In this document: positions 9,679 through 20,567 of the stretch, one piece after another
How positions within the stretch are numbered: position 1 is the stretch's first letter
Layout of the letters: every line of letters starts with the position of its first letter
Assembly (NCBI RefSeq): GCF_000471645.3
Contig: NZ_AWGA01000066.1
Coordinates: 1 to 56,234 of the forward strand
Length of the DNA stretch: 56,234 nt
From: Candidatus Schmidhempelia bombi str. Bimp
Lineage (GTDB): Bacteria > Pseudomonadota > Gammaproteobacteria > Enterobacterales > Orbaceae
Direction of reading: 5' to 3'
Position numbers and translations under genes: made by a program
Notes under the pieces: model-generated
The model's input: the letters and a program-made list of their open reading frames with translations, nothing else
Told to the model about the DNA's origin: nothing
The model's database searches: none

Positions 9679-10174
9679 TGCTTTTCTCCTTATTATCTTA
9701 GCCTTATTCACTGCATTAGAATTAATCTTATTAAAAAATAGTCATTAGTGATAATCAATATAATTATTTTACGATTGAATCGAGCAGCACTATAGTGCTT
9801 AATCATATCTTATGTATCAATATTAATGTAAAGTAAATATGAACTTATCTACTTTAATCCCAAAAAATAGGATTAAAATAGAAAAATAGCTAATATGGTT
9901 ATACGTTATACCGGGCTAATTAATATAACGATATGAATAAATTGAATTATTGTTTATATCAATGCGTCTCAATGTAGTATTGATTATTTAACTAATATCG
10001 GCTTATTTAATTTAATCTAGATGCACAATTTAACGCGTTATTTTTTTAGGTAATCAGCAATAATTAGTTGCATGATTTGGTATTAAAACTAAATAGCGTT
10101 ATATTATATAGTTTTATTTTATTAAATTTTAGTTGTAAAAAATTAAAAAGTAGTGATTTGAGGTTTAAGTCGTA
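9679..10174. other. 496-base AT-rich divergent intergenic region
   Basis: Between the phosphatase and yheU, which are divergent. I see no coding frame. It has a perfect 14-base palindrome AGCACTATAGTGCT (9786-9799) and an inverted repeat TTTAATCC/GGATTAAA (9853-9860/9870-9877). The first looks operator-like; the second is a weak hairpin. Confidence 0.6.
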
Positions 10175-10381
10175 ATGATTATTCCATGGCAACAGCTAGA
10201 CAAAGCTACATTACACAACATTATCGAGTACTTTGTGTTGCGTGAAGGTACCGATTACGGTGATCAAGAGAAAACGCTGGCAGAAAAAGTAAATGATGTA
10301 CAGCAGCAGCTTGAAGCGGGTAAAGCGGTATTAGTGTGGTCTGAATTACATGAATCTATTGATATTAAAATTCATCCATAA
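10175..10381 (+). CDS. yheU: UPF0270 family protein YheU
   Basis: Small 68-residue protein of unknown function, very close to E. coli YheU (about 72 residues): it begins MIIPWQQL, has [10 protein letters not shown] at about 22-31 and [10 protein letters not shown] at about 50-59, and ends a few residues earlier. E. coli yheU lies near crp as well, so this is a conserved neighbourhood that has lost the genes in between. There is no signal peptide or membrane segment. Confidence 0.9.
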   Translation: MIIPWQQLDKATLHNIIEYFVLREGTDYGDQEKTLAEKVNDVQQQLEAGKAVLVWSELHESIDIKIHP

Positions 10382-10467
10382 TAACTAGATTCACGCTAAG
10401 AATAATTTTTAATCACCATATGATCATTTTATTGTAGTCATGTACTTTGTTGATTCAGGGGCTTTAT

Positions 10468-11100
10468 ATGATTTTAGAAAAACAGCATACAGATACAACG
10501 CTAGACTGGTTTTTGTCACATTGCCATATCCATAAATATGCAGCTAAAAGCACGCTTATTCATCAAGGAGAAAGAGCCGAAACCTTATACTATATCATTA
10601 AGGGATCGGTGGCGGTATTGGTGAAGGATGATGAAGGTAAAGAAATGATTTTATCTTATCTTAGTCAAGGGCAATTTATCGGGGAAATTGGCCTATTTCA
10701 GCAAGATACCGAACGTAGTGCTTGGGTAAAAGCAAAAACGCAGTGTGAAATCGCCGAAATTTCATATAAAAAATTTAAACAATTAATTCACGTAAACCCT
10801 GATATTTTAATGCGTTTAGCTGGACAAATGGCGAGTCGTTTACAAGTTACGTCAGAAAAAGTCAGTAATTTAACTTTTCTTGATGTAGCAGGTCGTATTG
10901 CGCAAACTTTATTACATTTAGCGAAACAACCTGATGCGATGACCCATCCAGATGGAATGCAGATAAAAATTACCCGACAAGAAATTGGGCAAATTGTAGG
11001 ATGTTCACGAGAAACCGTTGGTCGCATACTAAAAATATTAGAAGAGCAACATTTAATTTCAGCTCATGGTAAAACGATTGTTGTTTATGGCACCCGTTAA
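10468..11100 (+). CDS. crp: cAMP receptor protein CRP
   Basis: Global cAMP-dependent transcription regulator of carbon use. The start at 10468 is chosen because the sequence from there aligns with E. coli CRP from the first residues and CAGGGG lies upstream; the frame's earlier ATG at 10447 adds seven unconserved residues. The 210 residues show the cyclic-nucleotide domain ([17 protein letters not shown] with the phosphate-binding Arg and Ser) and a winged helix with the recognition helix [10 protein letters not shown]. The C-terminus [14 protein letters not shown] is identical to that of E. coli. Confidence 0.97.
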   Translation: MILEKQHTDTTLDWFLSHCHIHKYAAKSTLIHQGERAETLYYIIKGSVAVLVKDDEGKEMILSYLSQGQFIGEIGLFQQDTERSAWVKAKTQCEIAEISYKKFKQLIHVNPDILMRLAGQMASRLQVTSEKVSNLTFLDVAGRIAQTLLHLAKQPDAMTHPDGMQIKITRQEIGQIVGCSRETVGRILKILEEQHLISAHGKTIVVYGTR

Positions 11101-11285
11101 TGATTTATAGCTTTCTTACACTGTTAAGATAATCTTTATAGCGCTTTAATTTTATTTCATAATTTTTAATTAATTATTTGATTTTAAGCAGCAAAAAAAT
11201 TTCCACCCTATTAGGGGGTTATGCTAACATAATTAATGTTTAAAGAGTCATATATTAATAAAATTAAGTCAGTTATAGGATTAAC

Positions 11286-12005
11286 ATGCCTGGATCTAAT
11301 ATAGGTTTTCCAAAACATGTCGCTATTATTATGGATGGTAATGGGCGATGGGCTAAACAACGAGGTCAATTACGTGCTATTGGGCATAAAGCCGGGCTTA
11401 AAACTGTAAGGCGAATTGTTCGCTTTGCTTCTCAAAAGGGGATAACTGCATTAACATTATATGCTTTTAGCAGTGAAAACTGGAATCGACCAAAAACAGA
11501 AGTTTCAGCACTGATGGCATTATTTGGTTATGCACTTAATCGAGAAGTGAGAATCTTACATAAAAATAATATTAAATTACAAATTATTGGTGATGTATCA
11601 CGTTTTAGTCATCAATTACAAAAATGTTTAAAGATTGCTGAAGATTTAACCTGTGATAATACTGGATTGGTCTTAAATATTGCTGCTAATTATGGAGGTC
11701 GTTGGGATATTGTTAATGCCGGTAAACAGGTCATGAAGCAAATCAATCAAGGTGAGATCACTTTAGAACAGCTTGACGAATCCCATTTTTCACGGTATTT
11801 ATCTTTATCTGAATTGCCTGCGATTGATTTAGTCATTCGCACTGGTGGTGAATATCGCATAAGTAATTTTTTGTTGTGGCAAATTGCCTATGCTGAGTTC
11901 TATTTTACCGATATTTTATGGCCTGATTTTGATGAAAAGGTCTTTATGCAGGCGATTGATGTGTTTCAATCACGTGAACGACGTTTTGGAAGTATAAAAG
12001 AATAA
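11286..12005 (+). CDS. uppS: Undecaprenyl diphosphate synthase UppS
   Basis: cis-prenyltransferase making the C55 lipid carrier diphosphate for peptidoglycan and surface polysaccharides. The 239 residues start with HVAIIMDGNGRWAK, whose Asp (D17) binds the diphosphate magnesium. ALTLYAFSSENWNRP (about 55-69) and IDLVIRTGGEYRISNFLLWQ are family blocks. It is the first gene of uppS-cdsA-rseP-bamA-skp-lpxD; frr and dxr, found upstream in E. coli, are not here and crp is the neighbour instead. Confidence 0.97.
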   Translation: MPGSNIGFPKHVAIIMDGNGRWAKQRGQLRAIGHKAGLKTVRRIVRFASQKGITALTLYAFSSENWNRPKTEVSALMALFGYALNREVRILHKNNIKLQIIGDVSRFSHQLQKCLKIAEDLTCDNTGLVLNIAANYGGRWDIVNAGKQVMKQINQGEITLEQLDESHFSRYLSLSELPAIDLVIRTGGEYRISNFLLWQIAYAEFYFTDILWPDFDEKVFMQAIDVFQSRERRFGSIKE

Positions 12006-12024
12006 GAGAATAAGGGGTCACTTC

Positions 12025-12867
12025 ATGCTAATGCAACGTTTGTTAGCGGCACTGGTCTTAATACCAGTGGTGCTAATTGCGCTATTTTTCTTACCTATCA
12101 CTTTTTTTGTTGCTATCGTTATTATTATTTGTGGAATAGGTGTATGGGAATGGACACAATTTCTTCCGGTAACAACCCGCATAATTAGATACTACTGTGT
12201 TATCATTACTACCTTATTGCTAGCTATTAGCTATTACTTACTCTCTAACCATTTTGTTTATCTTTTATTTGATTATTCATTAATCTTGGGATTGTGCTGG
12301 TGGTTAGCTGCTTTAATTCTCGTTATCACTTATCCTAAAAGTGCTAAATTCTGGCAAGCTTCTTATAGGCTAAAAGGCTTATTTGGTCTTTGTACATTAT
12401 TTCCATTTTTTAGCGGTATGGCGATCTTACGTTCAATATTTTATGAAAGTAACCCCTATTTTGGTGCATTTATACTATTATATGTATTAACGTTAATTTG
12501 GGCGACTGACTCAGGCGCTTATTTTGTTGGGCGTATGTGTGGTAAACATAAATTAGCACCCCAAGTTTCACCAGGTAAAACTATTGAAGGTTTGATCGGC
12601 GGAGTGGTAAGCGCAATGTTAATTGCTACCGTGACCAGTTGTTTATTTTATGATGGACTTTTTTTTGGAAATTTAATGATAATATCATTTATAACGATTT
12701 TAGCCTCAGTGCTCGGTGATTTAACCGAAAGTATGTTTAAACGCGCAGCGGGTATTAAAGATAGCGGCAATCTTATTCCGGGTCACGGTGGGATACTCGA
12801 TCGTATTGATAGCTTAACATCGGCGATTCCTATATTTGCTGCGTTACTTTTATTAATTATTCCATAA
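12025..12867 (+). CDS. cdsA: Phosphatidate cytidylyltransferase CdsA
   Basis: Makes CDP-diacylglycerol from phosphatidate and CTP, the branch point of phospholipid synthesis, in the inner membrane. The 280-residue polytopic protein has about seven to eight membrane segments. The family signature near the C-terminus is present: KRAAGIKDSGNLIPGHGG followed by ILDRIDS, and earlier SPGKTIEGLIGG. An AAGGGG ribosome site precedes the ATG. It follows uppS by 19 bases and precedes rseP by 10. Confidence 0.96.
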   Translation: MLMQRLLAALVLIPVVLIALFFLPITFFVAIVIIICGIGVWEWTQFLPVTTRIIRYYCVIITTLLLAISYYLLSNHFVYLLFDYSLILGLCWWLAALILVITYPKSAKFWQASYRLKGLFGLCTLFPFFSGMAILRSIFYESNPYFGAFILLYVLTLIWATDSGAYFVGRMCGKHKLAPQVSPGKTIEGLIGGVVSAMLIATVTSCLFYDGLFFGNLMIISFITILASVLGDLTESMFKRAAGIKDSGNLIPGHGGILDRIDSLTSAIPIFAALLLLIIP

Positions 12868-12877
12868 GGATTAATAT

Positions 12878-14212
12878 GTGCTTTGGACGATATTAATCTT
12901 TATTATAACTATTGGCATATTGGTCACTATCCATGAGTTTGGGCATTTTTGGGTTGCCCGCCGTGCTGGGGTAATGGTTGAATGTTTTTCTATTGGATTT
13001 GGACCGAAGTTAGTTACTTATCATAGTAAAAAAGGTACTCAATTTACTATTGCCGCTATTCCCTTAGGCGGCTACGTTAAGATGCTAGACGGTCGTAATA
13101 ATCAGCTGACGGAGAAAAATCAACAGTTTGCATTTGACCGCCAATCTCTAGCTAAACGATCTGCTATTATCGCCGCCGGTCCTTTAGCCAACTTTTTATT
13201 TGCTTTTGTCATTTACTGGATTATTTTCCAGTTAGGTGTTTCAAGCTTTCCAGTAAAAGTGGCGCAAGTCATTCCTAACTCTGTCGCCTCTACGATAAAG
13301 ATCCCATCTGGCGCCGAGCTAAAATTAATTGATCAAATCAAAATAAAAGATTGGCAAGATGTACAATTAGCGTTAGTAAATAGCCTAGGTAAGTCGCAAA
13401 TCACCATTACTTATTTACCTGAACATAGTAACCATACCGTGACAGACAAAGTAGATATTCGTCACTGGGCGGTTGACTTAAATAAACAAAACCCCATAAC
13501 CGCATTTGGATTGGTACCGCAGAAACCTAAAATTATTCCTGTTTTCAGTCAAATTATACCCGATTCTGCTGCGCAGCGTGCAGGGTTAAAGCCGAAGGAT
13601 CATGTCATTCAAGTAAATGGGCATAAACTTAATGATTGGAATGAGCTATACACTCAAATAAAGCAAGGTCTCCCCTTTGACATAGTGGTAGATCGCGAAG
13701 GTAAACAATTATCCTTTACGATTACGCCTGATACGCGAATGGTTAAAAATTCCCAAGGAATATTACAACAAGAAGGGTTTATCGGCGTAGTGCCAGAAAC
13801 CGATGTGATAACGAAAAAATATGACGCTATTGCTGCGCTAGCCGCATCTTTTGAACAAACACAGGTCATGATAAAAGTGACTATCCGTTCATTTTATCAA
13901 TTAATAACGGGCAGCTTAAGCTTAAAAAATTTATCAGGACCTGTAACAATAGCAAAAATTGCAGATCAATCGGCAAGTTATGGTATAGTATCGTATTTAT
14001 ATTTTTTGGCTTTTATCAGTATCAGTTTAGGTGTGGTTAATCTAATTCCTTTACCAATACTTGATGGGGGACATTTATTGTTTTTATTGATTGAAGCAAT
14101 AAAAGGCAAGCCATTGCCGGAACAGAAACAGCTATTGTTCTATCGTTTTAGTTTTGCTTTATTAATGTTAATAATGGGCGTTGCGTTATTTAACGATTTT
14201 TCACGAATATAG
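12878..14212 (+). CDS. rseP: Site-2 zinc metalloprotease RseP
   Basis: Intramembrane protease that releases sigma-E after DegS cuts the anti-sigma RseA, and removes signal peptides. It starts with GTG at 12878, two bases into an out-of-frame ATG. The 444 residues contain HEFGH (H19, E20, H23) in the first membrane segment, two PDZ domains (about 125-310) and the second zinc motif NLIPLPILDGGH with D396. DegS is encoded in the same window at 41323-42369, so both proteolytic steps of the sigma-E pathway are present. Confidence 0.96.
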   Translation: MLWTILIFIITIGILVTIHEFGHFWVARRAGVMVECFSIGFGPKLVTYHSKKGTQFTIAAIPLGGYVKMLDGRNNQLTEKNQQFAFDRQSLAKRSAIIAAGPLANFLFAFVIYWIIFQLGVSSFPVKVAQVIPNSVASTIKIPSGAELKLIDQIKIKDWQDVQLALVNSLGKSQITITYLPEHSNHTVTDKVDIRHWAVDLNKQNPITAFGLVPQKPKIIPVFSQIIPDSAAQRAGLKPKDHVIQVNGHKLNDWNELYTQIKQGLPFDIVVDREGKQLSFTITPDTRMVKNSQGILQQEGFIGVVPETDVITKKYDAIAALAASFEQTQVMIKVTIRSFYQLITGSLSLKNLSGPVTIAKIADQSASYGIVSYLYFLAFISISLGVVNLIPLPILDGGHLLFLLIEAIKGKPLPEQKQLLFYRFSFALLMLIMGVALFNDFSRI

Positions 14213-14246
14213 TTTCAGATTGTAACTATAGAAATATGGATGAGCA

Positions 14247-16664
14247 GTGATAATGAAAATGAATAAGCTATTCATAGTACCGCTGGTATTCGGTAGCATG
14301 TCAACTTACAGTGTAGCGGCAAGAGCCGATGATTTTGTTATACAGGATATCCAATTTAAAGGATTACAACGTGTTGCACTTGGTGCAGCACTATTAGATA
14401 CACCCGTTCAAGTTGGTGATATGATCAATGATAGTGATCTAGGACAAATTGTTAAAACTTTGTTTAGCAGTGGTAATTTTGAGGATATTCATATTTACCG
14501 TGATGGGCGAAGATTAATTATTCAGGTAAAAGAACGTCCAACAATTGCTAACATTATTTTATCCGGCAATAAAGCAGTAAAAAAAGATGCATTAATGAAA
14601 AATTTGGACAGTTCAGGTATTCGTATTGGTGAAGCATTAGATCGAACCAAACTGTCACAAATTGAGAAAGGTTTAGAAGAGTTTTATTATAGCATTGGTA
14701 AATATAATGCACAGGTAAAAGCGATTATTACCCCTCTTGAGCGTAATCGTGTTGATTTAACATTAACCATCGCAGAAGGTAAATCAGCATTAATTGAACA
14801 AATTAATATTGTAGGTGCGAAAGCATTTTCATCGGATTCATTGATATCTCGTTTTTCGTTACGTGATGAGGTGCCATGGTGGAATCTACTCGGTGATCGT
14901 AAATATCAAAAGCAAAAATTAGCCTCAGATTTGGATGAATTACAAAGTTTTTATCTTGATCATGGTTATGCGCGCTTTAACATTGATTCAACGCAAGTCA
15001 GTTTAACGCCAGATAAGAAAGGGATTTACGTTACTATCAATATTACTGAAGGTGATCAATATAAGCTTAACGGCTATGAACTTAAAGGCAATTTATCTGG
15101 TTATGAAGATCAGCTAGATCAAATTGCAGCTAAACATATTGTCGACGGACAATTATATAACGGTAAACGGGTCACCGCCTTAGAAGAAAGTATTAAAAAA
15201 ATGCTGGCAAATAGTGGTTATGCATTTCCTAAAGTTGTAACACAACCAGAAATAAATGAACAAGATAAAACCGTTAAATTGGTCGTTTATGTCGACGTAG
15301 GCAACCGCTATTATGTCCGTAAAATTAACGTCACAGGTAATGATATTACCAGCGACAAAGTGATTAGGCGCGAGCTCCGTCAAATGGAAGGCGCATGGTT
15401 AGGCGGCAGTCTGGTTGAAGCAGGGAAAGAACGTCTAAATCGTCTAGGATATTTTGAAACGGTAGAAGTTGAAACCGAGCGTGTACCAGGTACTGACGAT
15501 CAAGTGGACGTAAATTATCGCGTAACGGAAAGAAATACCGGAAGTATTAAGCTTGGGATTGGTATTGGTACAGAAAGTGGTTTAAGTTTTAATGCAGGTA
15601 TTCAGCAAAGTAACTGGTTGGGTACGGGTAATAGCGTCTCATTTGATGTTAATACGACGAATGCGGATAAGACCGCTTCAATCTCTATGACCAATCCGTA
15701 TTTTACGGTGGATGGAGTAAGCTTAGGCGGAAGTATTTTTTATAGCACGTATAATGCGGATAAAGATGGTGATTTATCTGAATATTCCAGTAAATCTTAT
15801 GGAACTAATGTAAATCTTGGTTTCCCAGTTAGTGAAAATAACTTTGTTCGATTTGGGCTTGAATATACGCATCGTAACTTATCAGATATGAAACCACAAT
15901 ATACCATGTGGCGTTATTTCCATTCGGTGGGGAAACAAGTATCCAACAATGATCTTGATTTTAAATATCAAGCAGATGATTTATTATTCAATATGTATTG
16001 GGGGTATAACTCATTAGATCGTGGTTATTTCCCAACCGATGGGATAAAAAGTTCAGTTAATGCCAAAGTCTCTATACCGACTTTTGACAATCGCTACTAT
16101 AAAATTACTTGGGATGGCTCCTATTACTATCCTGTCGATGAAGCGCATGAATGGGTTATGTTAGCGAGAATGCGTTTAGGGACAGGAAATGGTTTTGGTG
16201 GGCGAGATTTACCATTCTATGATAATTTTTATGCGGGTGGTTCACAAATGTTACGTGGTTTTAAAGCTAACACCGTTGGACCTAAAGCTATTTATTATAG
16301 AGACTGTACATCAGATATGAGTTATTGTAGAGCTTCTTCAGATGCAGTTGGTGGTAATACATTAGGATTTGCTAGTTTAGAAATGATTGTACCAACACCA
16401 TTTATTAGTGAAAAATATTCAAGTAGTGTAAGAAGTTCTTTCTTCTTTGACGCGGGAAATGTGTTTGATTCACATTGGGGATTAAAAGAAACGAACAATG
16501 TGCATGATTATAGCGAACCATTTGATATTCGTATGTCGGTTGGTTTTGCATTACAATGGATGTCGCCATTAGGTCCATTGGTCTTTTCATATGCACAACC
16601 AATTAAAAAATATGAAGGCGATTCATCGCAACAATTCCAATTTAATATTGGCACGACTTGGTAA
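14247..16664 (+). CDS. bamA: Outer membrane assembly factor BamA
   Basis: Central barrel of the BAM complex that inserts beta-barrel proteins in the outer membrane. The 805 residues begin with a signal peptide ending near AARA-DD, then five POTRA domains (about 27-425) and a 16-strand barrel. The conserved barrel segment [16 protein letters not shown] and a C-terminal aromatic residue (final W) are present. Start could also be the internal ATG at residue 3. It lies between rseP and skp as in E. coli. Confidence 0.97.
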   Translation: MIMKMNKLFIVPLVFGSMSTYSVAARADDFVIQDIQFKGLQRVALGAALLDTPVQVGDMINDSDLGQIVKTLFSSGNFEDIHIYRDGRRLIIQVKERPTIANIILSGNKAVKKDALMKNLDSSGIRIGEALDRTKLSQIEKGLEEFYYSIGKYNAQVKAIITPLERNRVDLTLTIAEGKSALIEQINIVGAKAFSSDSLISRFSLRDEVPWWNLLGDRKYQKQKLASDLDELQSFYLDHGYARFNIDSTQVSLTPDKKGIYVTINITEGDQYKLNGYELKGNLSGYEDQLDQIAAKHIVDGQLYNGKRVTALEESIKKMLANSGYAFPKVVTQPEINEQDKTVKLVVYVDVGNRYYVRKINVTGNDITSDKVIRRELRQMEGAWLGGSLVEAGKERLNRLGYFETVEVETERVPGTDDQVDVNYRVTERNTGSIKLGIGIGTESGLSFNAGIQQSNWLGTGNSVSFDVNTTNADKTASISMTNPYFTVDGVSLGGSIFYSTYNADKDGDLSEYSSKSYGTNVNLGFPVSENNFVRFGLEYTHRNLSDMKPQYTMWRYFHSVGKQVSNNDLDFKYQADDLLFNMYWGYNSLDRGYFPTDGIKSSVNAKVSIPTFDNRYYKITWDGSYYYPVDEAHEWVMLARMRLGTGNGFGGRDLPFYDNFYAGGSQMLRGFKANTVGPKAIYYRDCTSDMSYCRASSDAVGGNTLGFASLEMIVPTPFISEKYSSSVRSSFFFDAGNVFDSHWGLKETNNVHDYSEPFDIRMSVGFALQWMSPLGPLVFSYAQPIKKYEGDSSQQFQFNIGTTW

Positions 16665-16701
16665 TTAATTAAATATTGATATAAATTTTAAGGGGGACAT
16701 T

Positions 16702-17190
16702 GTGAAAAAGATTATTTATGCTTTAGGGTTAACCATAATGCTGTTAACTGGTAGTGTATTTGCTACTGAACAAAAAATTGCTGTCGTCAACGTTATGTAT
16801 ATATTACAAAACATGCCTGAACGTGAAACAGTATCAAAAACATTAAATTCAGAATTTGAATCTAGAGCTAAAACTTTACAATCACAAGAGAAAAAAGCGC
16901 AAGAAGCGGCACAGCGTTTACAAAAAGAGGGCTTAACGCTATCGGCTGGTGATAAGAATAAACTGAAAGACATTATTGCTTCTTTCGAAGAAAAAGCGAA
17001 AGCATTTTCACAAGATTACCATAAACGCGAAAATGAAGAAGTTAATAAACTGCTTGGACATATTCAACAAGCCGTGTCTACATTAGTGAAACAAGAGCAT
17101 TACACATTAGTATTAAAAGCAGAAGCTGCATTTTATGTGAATGATACTATTGATATAACAGAAAAAGTTTTAGAACAGGTTAAGAAATAA
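16702..17190 (+). CDS. skp: Periplasmic chaperone Skp (OmpH)
   Basis: Trimeric jellyfish-shaped chaperone that carries unfolded outer membrane proteins to BAM. It starts with GTG at 16702 behind a strong AAGGGGGA ribosome site. The 162 residues have a signal peptide cut after about A21 (SVFA-TEQ), a short beta region ([12 protein letters not shown]) and a long helical arm of about 45-115 rich in Glu, Lys and Gln. Its stop overlaps the lpxD start by one base. Confidence 0.95.
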   Translation: MKKIIYALGLTIMLLTGSVFATEQKIAVVNVMYILQNMPERETVSKTLNSEFESRAKTLQSQEKKAQEAAQRLQKEGLTLSAGDKNKLKDIIASFEEKAKAFSQDYHKRENEEVNKLLGHIQQAVSTLVKQEHYTLVLKAEAAFYVNDTIDITEKVLEQVKK

Positions 17191-18218
17191 TGCATTCATT
17201 CCGTTTGGAAGATCTAGCAAAACATTTAGGTGCAACGCTTTATGGTGATAAGGAATTGCTTATCACCAGTTTAGCATCGATGAAAAATGCAAAAGCAGGT
17301 CAAATTACATTTCTTGCTGATCAAAAATATCAGCAACAGTTATCTTCTTGTCAGGCAAGTGCAATTGTATTAACCGAAGAAAGCCAACCTTATTGGTCGG
17401 GAGCCGCATTAGTGGTTAGAAATCCTTACCTAGCCTATGCGAAGTTAGCACAATTGTTAGATACCACGCCAAATCCAGCGGAAAATATTGCGCCTTCAGC
17501 CGTTATCGCTAAAGATGTAAAATTAGGTAACCACGTTGCCATTGGGGCAAATGCTGTTATTGAAACAGGTGTCTGTCTAGGTGATAATGTTATTATTGGT
17601 GCTGGATGTTTCATTGGTAAAAATACGGTGATTGGTGCAGGAACCAAGCTGTGGGCGAATGTTTCGGTCTACCATAATGTCATGATTGGCGAGAATTGTT
17701 TGATTCAATCAGGTACGGTGATTGGTGCTGATGGCTTCGGTTATGCCAACGATCGTGGTAACTGGATAAAAATTCCTCAATTAGGTTCGGTGAAGATTGG
17801 TAATAATGTGGAAATCGGTGCTTGTACCACTATTGACCGTGGAGCACTAGATGATACTACCATTGGTAATGGCGTGATTATTGATAATCAATGTCAAATT
17901 GCACATAATGATATTATTGGTGATCATACCGCGGTTGCTGGTGGGGTAATTATGGCTGGCAGCCTCAAAATTGGTCGTCATTGTATGATAGGTGGCGCTA
18001 GTGTGATCAATGGTCATATGGAAATATGCGATAAAGTCACGGTAACCGGTATGGGGATGGTGATGAGGCCAATTACGGAGCCAGGTGTTTACTCATCAGG
18101 GATCCCACTACAAACCAATAAAGTTTGGCGTAAAACAGCATCATTAGTATTACATATTGATGAAATGAACAAGCGCTTAAAAGCATTAGAGAAGCAATTT
18201 AAACAGGACAGCAAATAA
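17190..18218 (+). CDS. lpxD: UDP-3-O-acylglucosamine N-acyltransferase LpxD
   Basis: Third step of lipid A synthesis: adds an acyl chain from acyl-ACP to the 2-amino group. The ATG shares a base with the skp stop (TAATG). The 342 residues have an N-terminal uridine-binding domain (to about 100), a left-handed parallel beta-helix of hexapeptide repeats (about 100-300) and a C-terminal helix. The catalytic His is in NQCQIAHND. In E. coli fabZ-lpxA-lpxB follow; here the operon stops and tig comes next. Confidence 0.96.
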   Translation: MHSFRLEDLAKHLGATLYGDKELLITSLASMKNAKAGQITFLADQKYQQQLSSCQASAIVLTEESQPYWSGAALVVRNPYLAYAKLAQLLDTTPNPAENIAPSAVIAKDVKLGNHVAIGANAVIETGVCLGDNVIIGAGCFIGKNTVIGAGTKLWANVSVYHNVMIGENCLIQSGTVIGADGFGYANDRGNWIKIPQLGSVKIGNNVEIGACTTIDRGALDDTTIGNGVIIDNQCQIAHNDIIGDHTAVAGGVIMAGSLKIGRHCMIGGASVINGHMEICDKVTVTGMGMVMRPITEPGVYSSGIPLQTNKVWRKTASLVLHIDEMNKRLKALEKQFKQDSK

Positions 18219-18352
18219 AACAGACTCGACGTAACTACTTACGATCGGTATAATGCATGCCTATTTTGTAAACTTTTTAAGCATTGGGTATTAGCAGATA
18301 AATTAATGACCCTATGCCATTTAATATATTTTATGATTTTTGAGGTAAAAAA

Positions 18353-19657
18353 ATGCAAGTTTCTGTAGAAACAACTCAAGGTTTAGGTCGCCGCTTAACG
18401 ATAATAATCAAAGCTGAAGATATTAAAAATGCTGTGCATACAGAACTTGTAAATACAGCAAAAAAAGTACGTATTGATGGTTTCCGTAAAGGAAAAGTAC
18501 CATTAAAAATCGTTGAACAGCGTTATGGTGCAACTATTTTACAAGATGCATTAAGTGATTTAATGCAGAAAAATTTCATTGACGCCATTATCAAAGAAAA
18601 AATTAATCCAGTTGGTGCACCAACTTATACGCCAAGTGAATATAAAGCTGATCAAGATTTCACTTATACGGTAGAATTCGAAGTGTATCCAACGATTGAA
18701 ATCAAAGATATTGAACAAATCGAAGTAGAAAAACCAGTCGCTGAGATTGCTGATGCAGATGTCGAGGTAATGGTTGAAACCTTACGTAAACAGCAAGGTA
18801 GCTGGCAAGAAGTACAACGTGAAGCAAAAGAACAAGATCGTGTTGTTTTAGATTTCACGGGTACAGTGGATGGTGAAGAATTTGAAGGCGGGAAAGCAAC
18901 TGACTTTGCTTTAGTTTTAGGTCAAGGTCGTATGATCCCAGGTTTTGAAGACGTTATCTTAGGTCATAAAGCAGGCGATAGCTTTGATATTGAGGTGACT
19001 TTCCCTGAAGATTACCATGCTGAAAACTTAAAAGGCAAACCAGCTAAATTTGCTTCTGTATTGAAAAAAGTTGAAGCATTAGAATTACCTGAATTAACAG
19101 AAGATGTTATCAAACGCTTTGGTATTGCTGATGGCACATTAGATTCACTTAAAGCAGAAGTCCGTCGTAATATGGAACGTGAATTAAAAGCCGCAATCCG
19201 TAGCCGTATTAAAAATCAAGTGATCGATGGTCTAGTTAAAACCAACGCTATTGATATCCCAACCGCAATGATTGATCGTGAAGTGGATGTATTACGTCAG
19301 CAAGCGATGAATCGTTTTGGCGGTAATGCTAAACAACCTATCGAATTACCGAAAGAGTTATTTGAAGCTGAAGCGAAAAAACGTGTTGCAGTTGGACTAC
19401 TATTTGGTGAAATCATCGATAGTAATAAAATGACAGCCGATGATAAACGCATCAATGATTTAATCAAGGATATTGCTTCTGCTTATGAAGATCCAAAAGA
19501 AGTGATTGCTTATTACGAGAAAGATAAAAAAGCAATGGAAAATCTAAAAGCAGTTGCGCTTGAAGATCAAGTTGTTGATTTCTTACTTGAAAAAGCCAAA
19601 GTAACAGATAAAGCGAGTTCATTCTCTGAATTATTAAATCAGGCTCCAGCAGTATAA
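18353..19657 (+). CDS. tig: Trigger factor
   Basis: Ribosome-bound chaperone and peptidyl-prolyl isomerase acting on nascent chains. The 434 residues contain the ribosome-binding loop GFRKGKVP (about 43-50), the FKBP domain (about 155-240) with [16 protein letters not shown], and a helical C-terminal domain. TATAAT at 18250-18255 is a fair -10 box about 100 bases upstream. It begins the tig-clpP-clpX-lon-ppiD block and ends at a strong terminator. Confidence 0.97.
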   Translation: MQVSVETTQGLGRRLTIIIKAEDIKNAVHTELVNTAKKVRIDGFRKGKVPLKIVEQRYGATILQDALSDLMQKNFIDAIIKEKINPVGAPTYTPSEYKADQDFTYTVEFEVYPTIEIKDIEQIEVEKPVAEIADADVEVMVETLRKQQGSWQEVQREAKEQDRVVLDFTGTVDGEEFEGGKATDFALVLGQGRMIPGFEDVILGHKAGDSFDIEVTFPEDYHAENLKGKPAKFASVLKKVEALELPELTEDVIKRFGIADGTLDSLKAEVRRNMERELKAAIRSRIKNQVIDGLVKTNAIDIPTAMIDREVDVLRQQAMNRFGGNAKQPIELPKELFEAEAKKRVAVGLLFGEIIDSNKMTADDKRINDLIKDIASAYEDPKEVIAYYEKDKKAMENLKAVALEDQVVDFLLEKAKVTDKASSFSELLNQAPAV

Positions 19658-19697
19658 TTCAGATTTAACTGTTTTATTCATTATTTATTATGATAAT

Positions 19698-19734
19698 AGC
19701 CCAAATAAGATTCCCTCTTCTTTGGGCTGTTTTT
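19698..19734 (+). terminator. Terminator after tig
   Basis: Arms AGCCCAAA (19698-19705) and TTTGGGCT (19721-19728) followed by GTTTTT. It lies between tig and clpP, so clpP may have its own promoter or rely on readthrough. Confidence 0.85.
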
Positions 19735-19753
19735 CTTATTATCAGGAGGATAT

Positions 19754-20371
19754 ATGTCTCATTTTAATCATCATACCGATCTCAGTATGTCTGTTGTTCC
19801 AATGGTTGTAGAACAGAGTTCTCGTGGTGAACGTGCTTATGATATTTATTCACGTTTATTAAAAGAGCGGGTGATTTTTTTAAATGGTCAAGTTGAAGAT
19901 AACATGGCTAATCTTATTGTTGCACAAATGTTATTTCTTGAGGCAGAAAACCCAGAAAAAGATATTTATCTTTACATTAATTCTCCTGGTGGGGTCATTA
20001 CTTCTGGTATGTCGATTTATGATACCATGCAATTTATTAAGCCTGATGTCAGCACTATTTGTTTAGGCCAAGCTTGTTCGATGGGGGCATTTTTGCTCAC
20101 AGCGGGGGCGAAAGGCAAACGTTTTTGCTTACCTAATGCCAGAGTGATGATTCACCAACCTTTAGGTGGGTATCAAGGACAAGCAACTGATATTCAAATT
20201 CATGCAGAAGAAATGTTAAAAGTGAAACGTCGCATGAATGAATTGATGGCACATCATACAGGAAAATCGATTAAAACTATTGAAAAAGATACTGATCGCG
20301 ATAATTTTATGTCAGCTAAAGAAGCCATGGATTACGGTTTAATCGATGGTATTTTTACCAAACGTACTTAA
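19754..20371 (+). CDS. clpP: ATP-dependent Clp protease proteolytic subunit ClpP
   Basis: Serine protease forming the tetradecameric chamber of ClpXP/ClpAP. The 205 residues carry the catalytic triad S109 (ACSMGAF), H134 (MIHQPLGG) and D183 (in DTDRDNF). The first 14 or so residues are the expected self-cleaved propeptide. An AGGAGG ribosome site sits just before the ATG. It is followed by clpX after a 196-base region with paired inverted repeats. Confidence 0.98.
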   Translation: MSHFNHHTDLSMSVVPMVVEQSSRGERAYDIYSRLLKERVIFLNGQVEDNMANLIVAQMLFLEAENPEKDIYLYINSPGGVITSGMSIYDTMQFIKPDVSTICLGQACSMGAFLLTAGAKGKRFCLPNARVMIHQPLGGYQGQATDIQIHAEEMLKVKRRMNELMAHHTGKSIKTIEKDTDRDNFMSAKEAMDYGLIDGIFTKRT

Positions 20372-20460
20372 ATTGTTTTATTCATTAATAAATTATGTAA
20401 AATAATGGTTTTTATGTGAAAAGTCTTGAAATTAAATCATATATTAACATATAAATAATA

Positions 20461-20541
20461 AGGCTTTAGGTGTTTCTCATAGCAAATTTGGTTAATTTCA
20501 ACTTAAGCCTATCGTAAGCAAAACGAGTATTGCTATGAGAA
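20461..20541 (+). other. Structured clpP-clpX spacer with interleaved inverted repeats
   Basis: TTCTCATAGCAA (20474-20485) pairs perfectly with TTGCTATGAGAA (20530-20541), enclosing 44 bases. A second pair, AGGCTT (20461-20466) with AAGCCT (20505-20510), interleaves with it. The two helices can coexist only as a pseudoknot or else compete. The element ends 26 bases before the clpX start. Confidence 0.55.
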
Positions 20542-20567
20542 TTAATCAACAAATTTAGGTGATTTAA

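Noticed and set aside
9841-9846. GAACTT as a sigma-E -35 box
   Set aside because: No TCTGA-like -10 at 16 bases; the downstream sequence is a run of A.
20425-20430. CTTGAA upstream of clpX as a heat-shock promoter
   Set aside because: No C-rich -10 box at 13-14 bases downstream.
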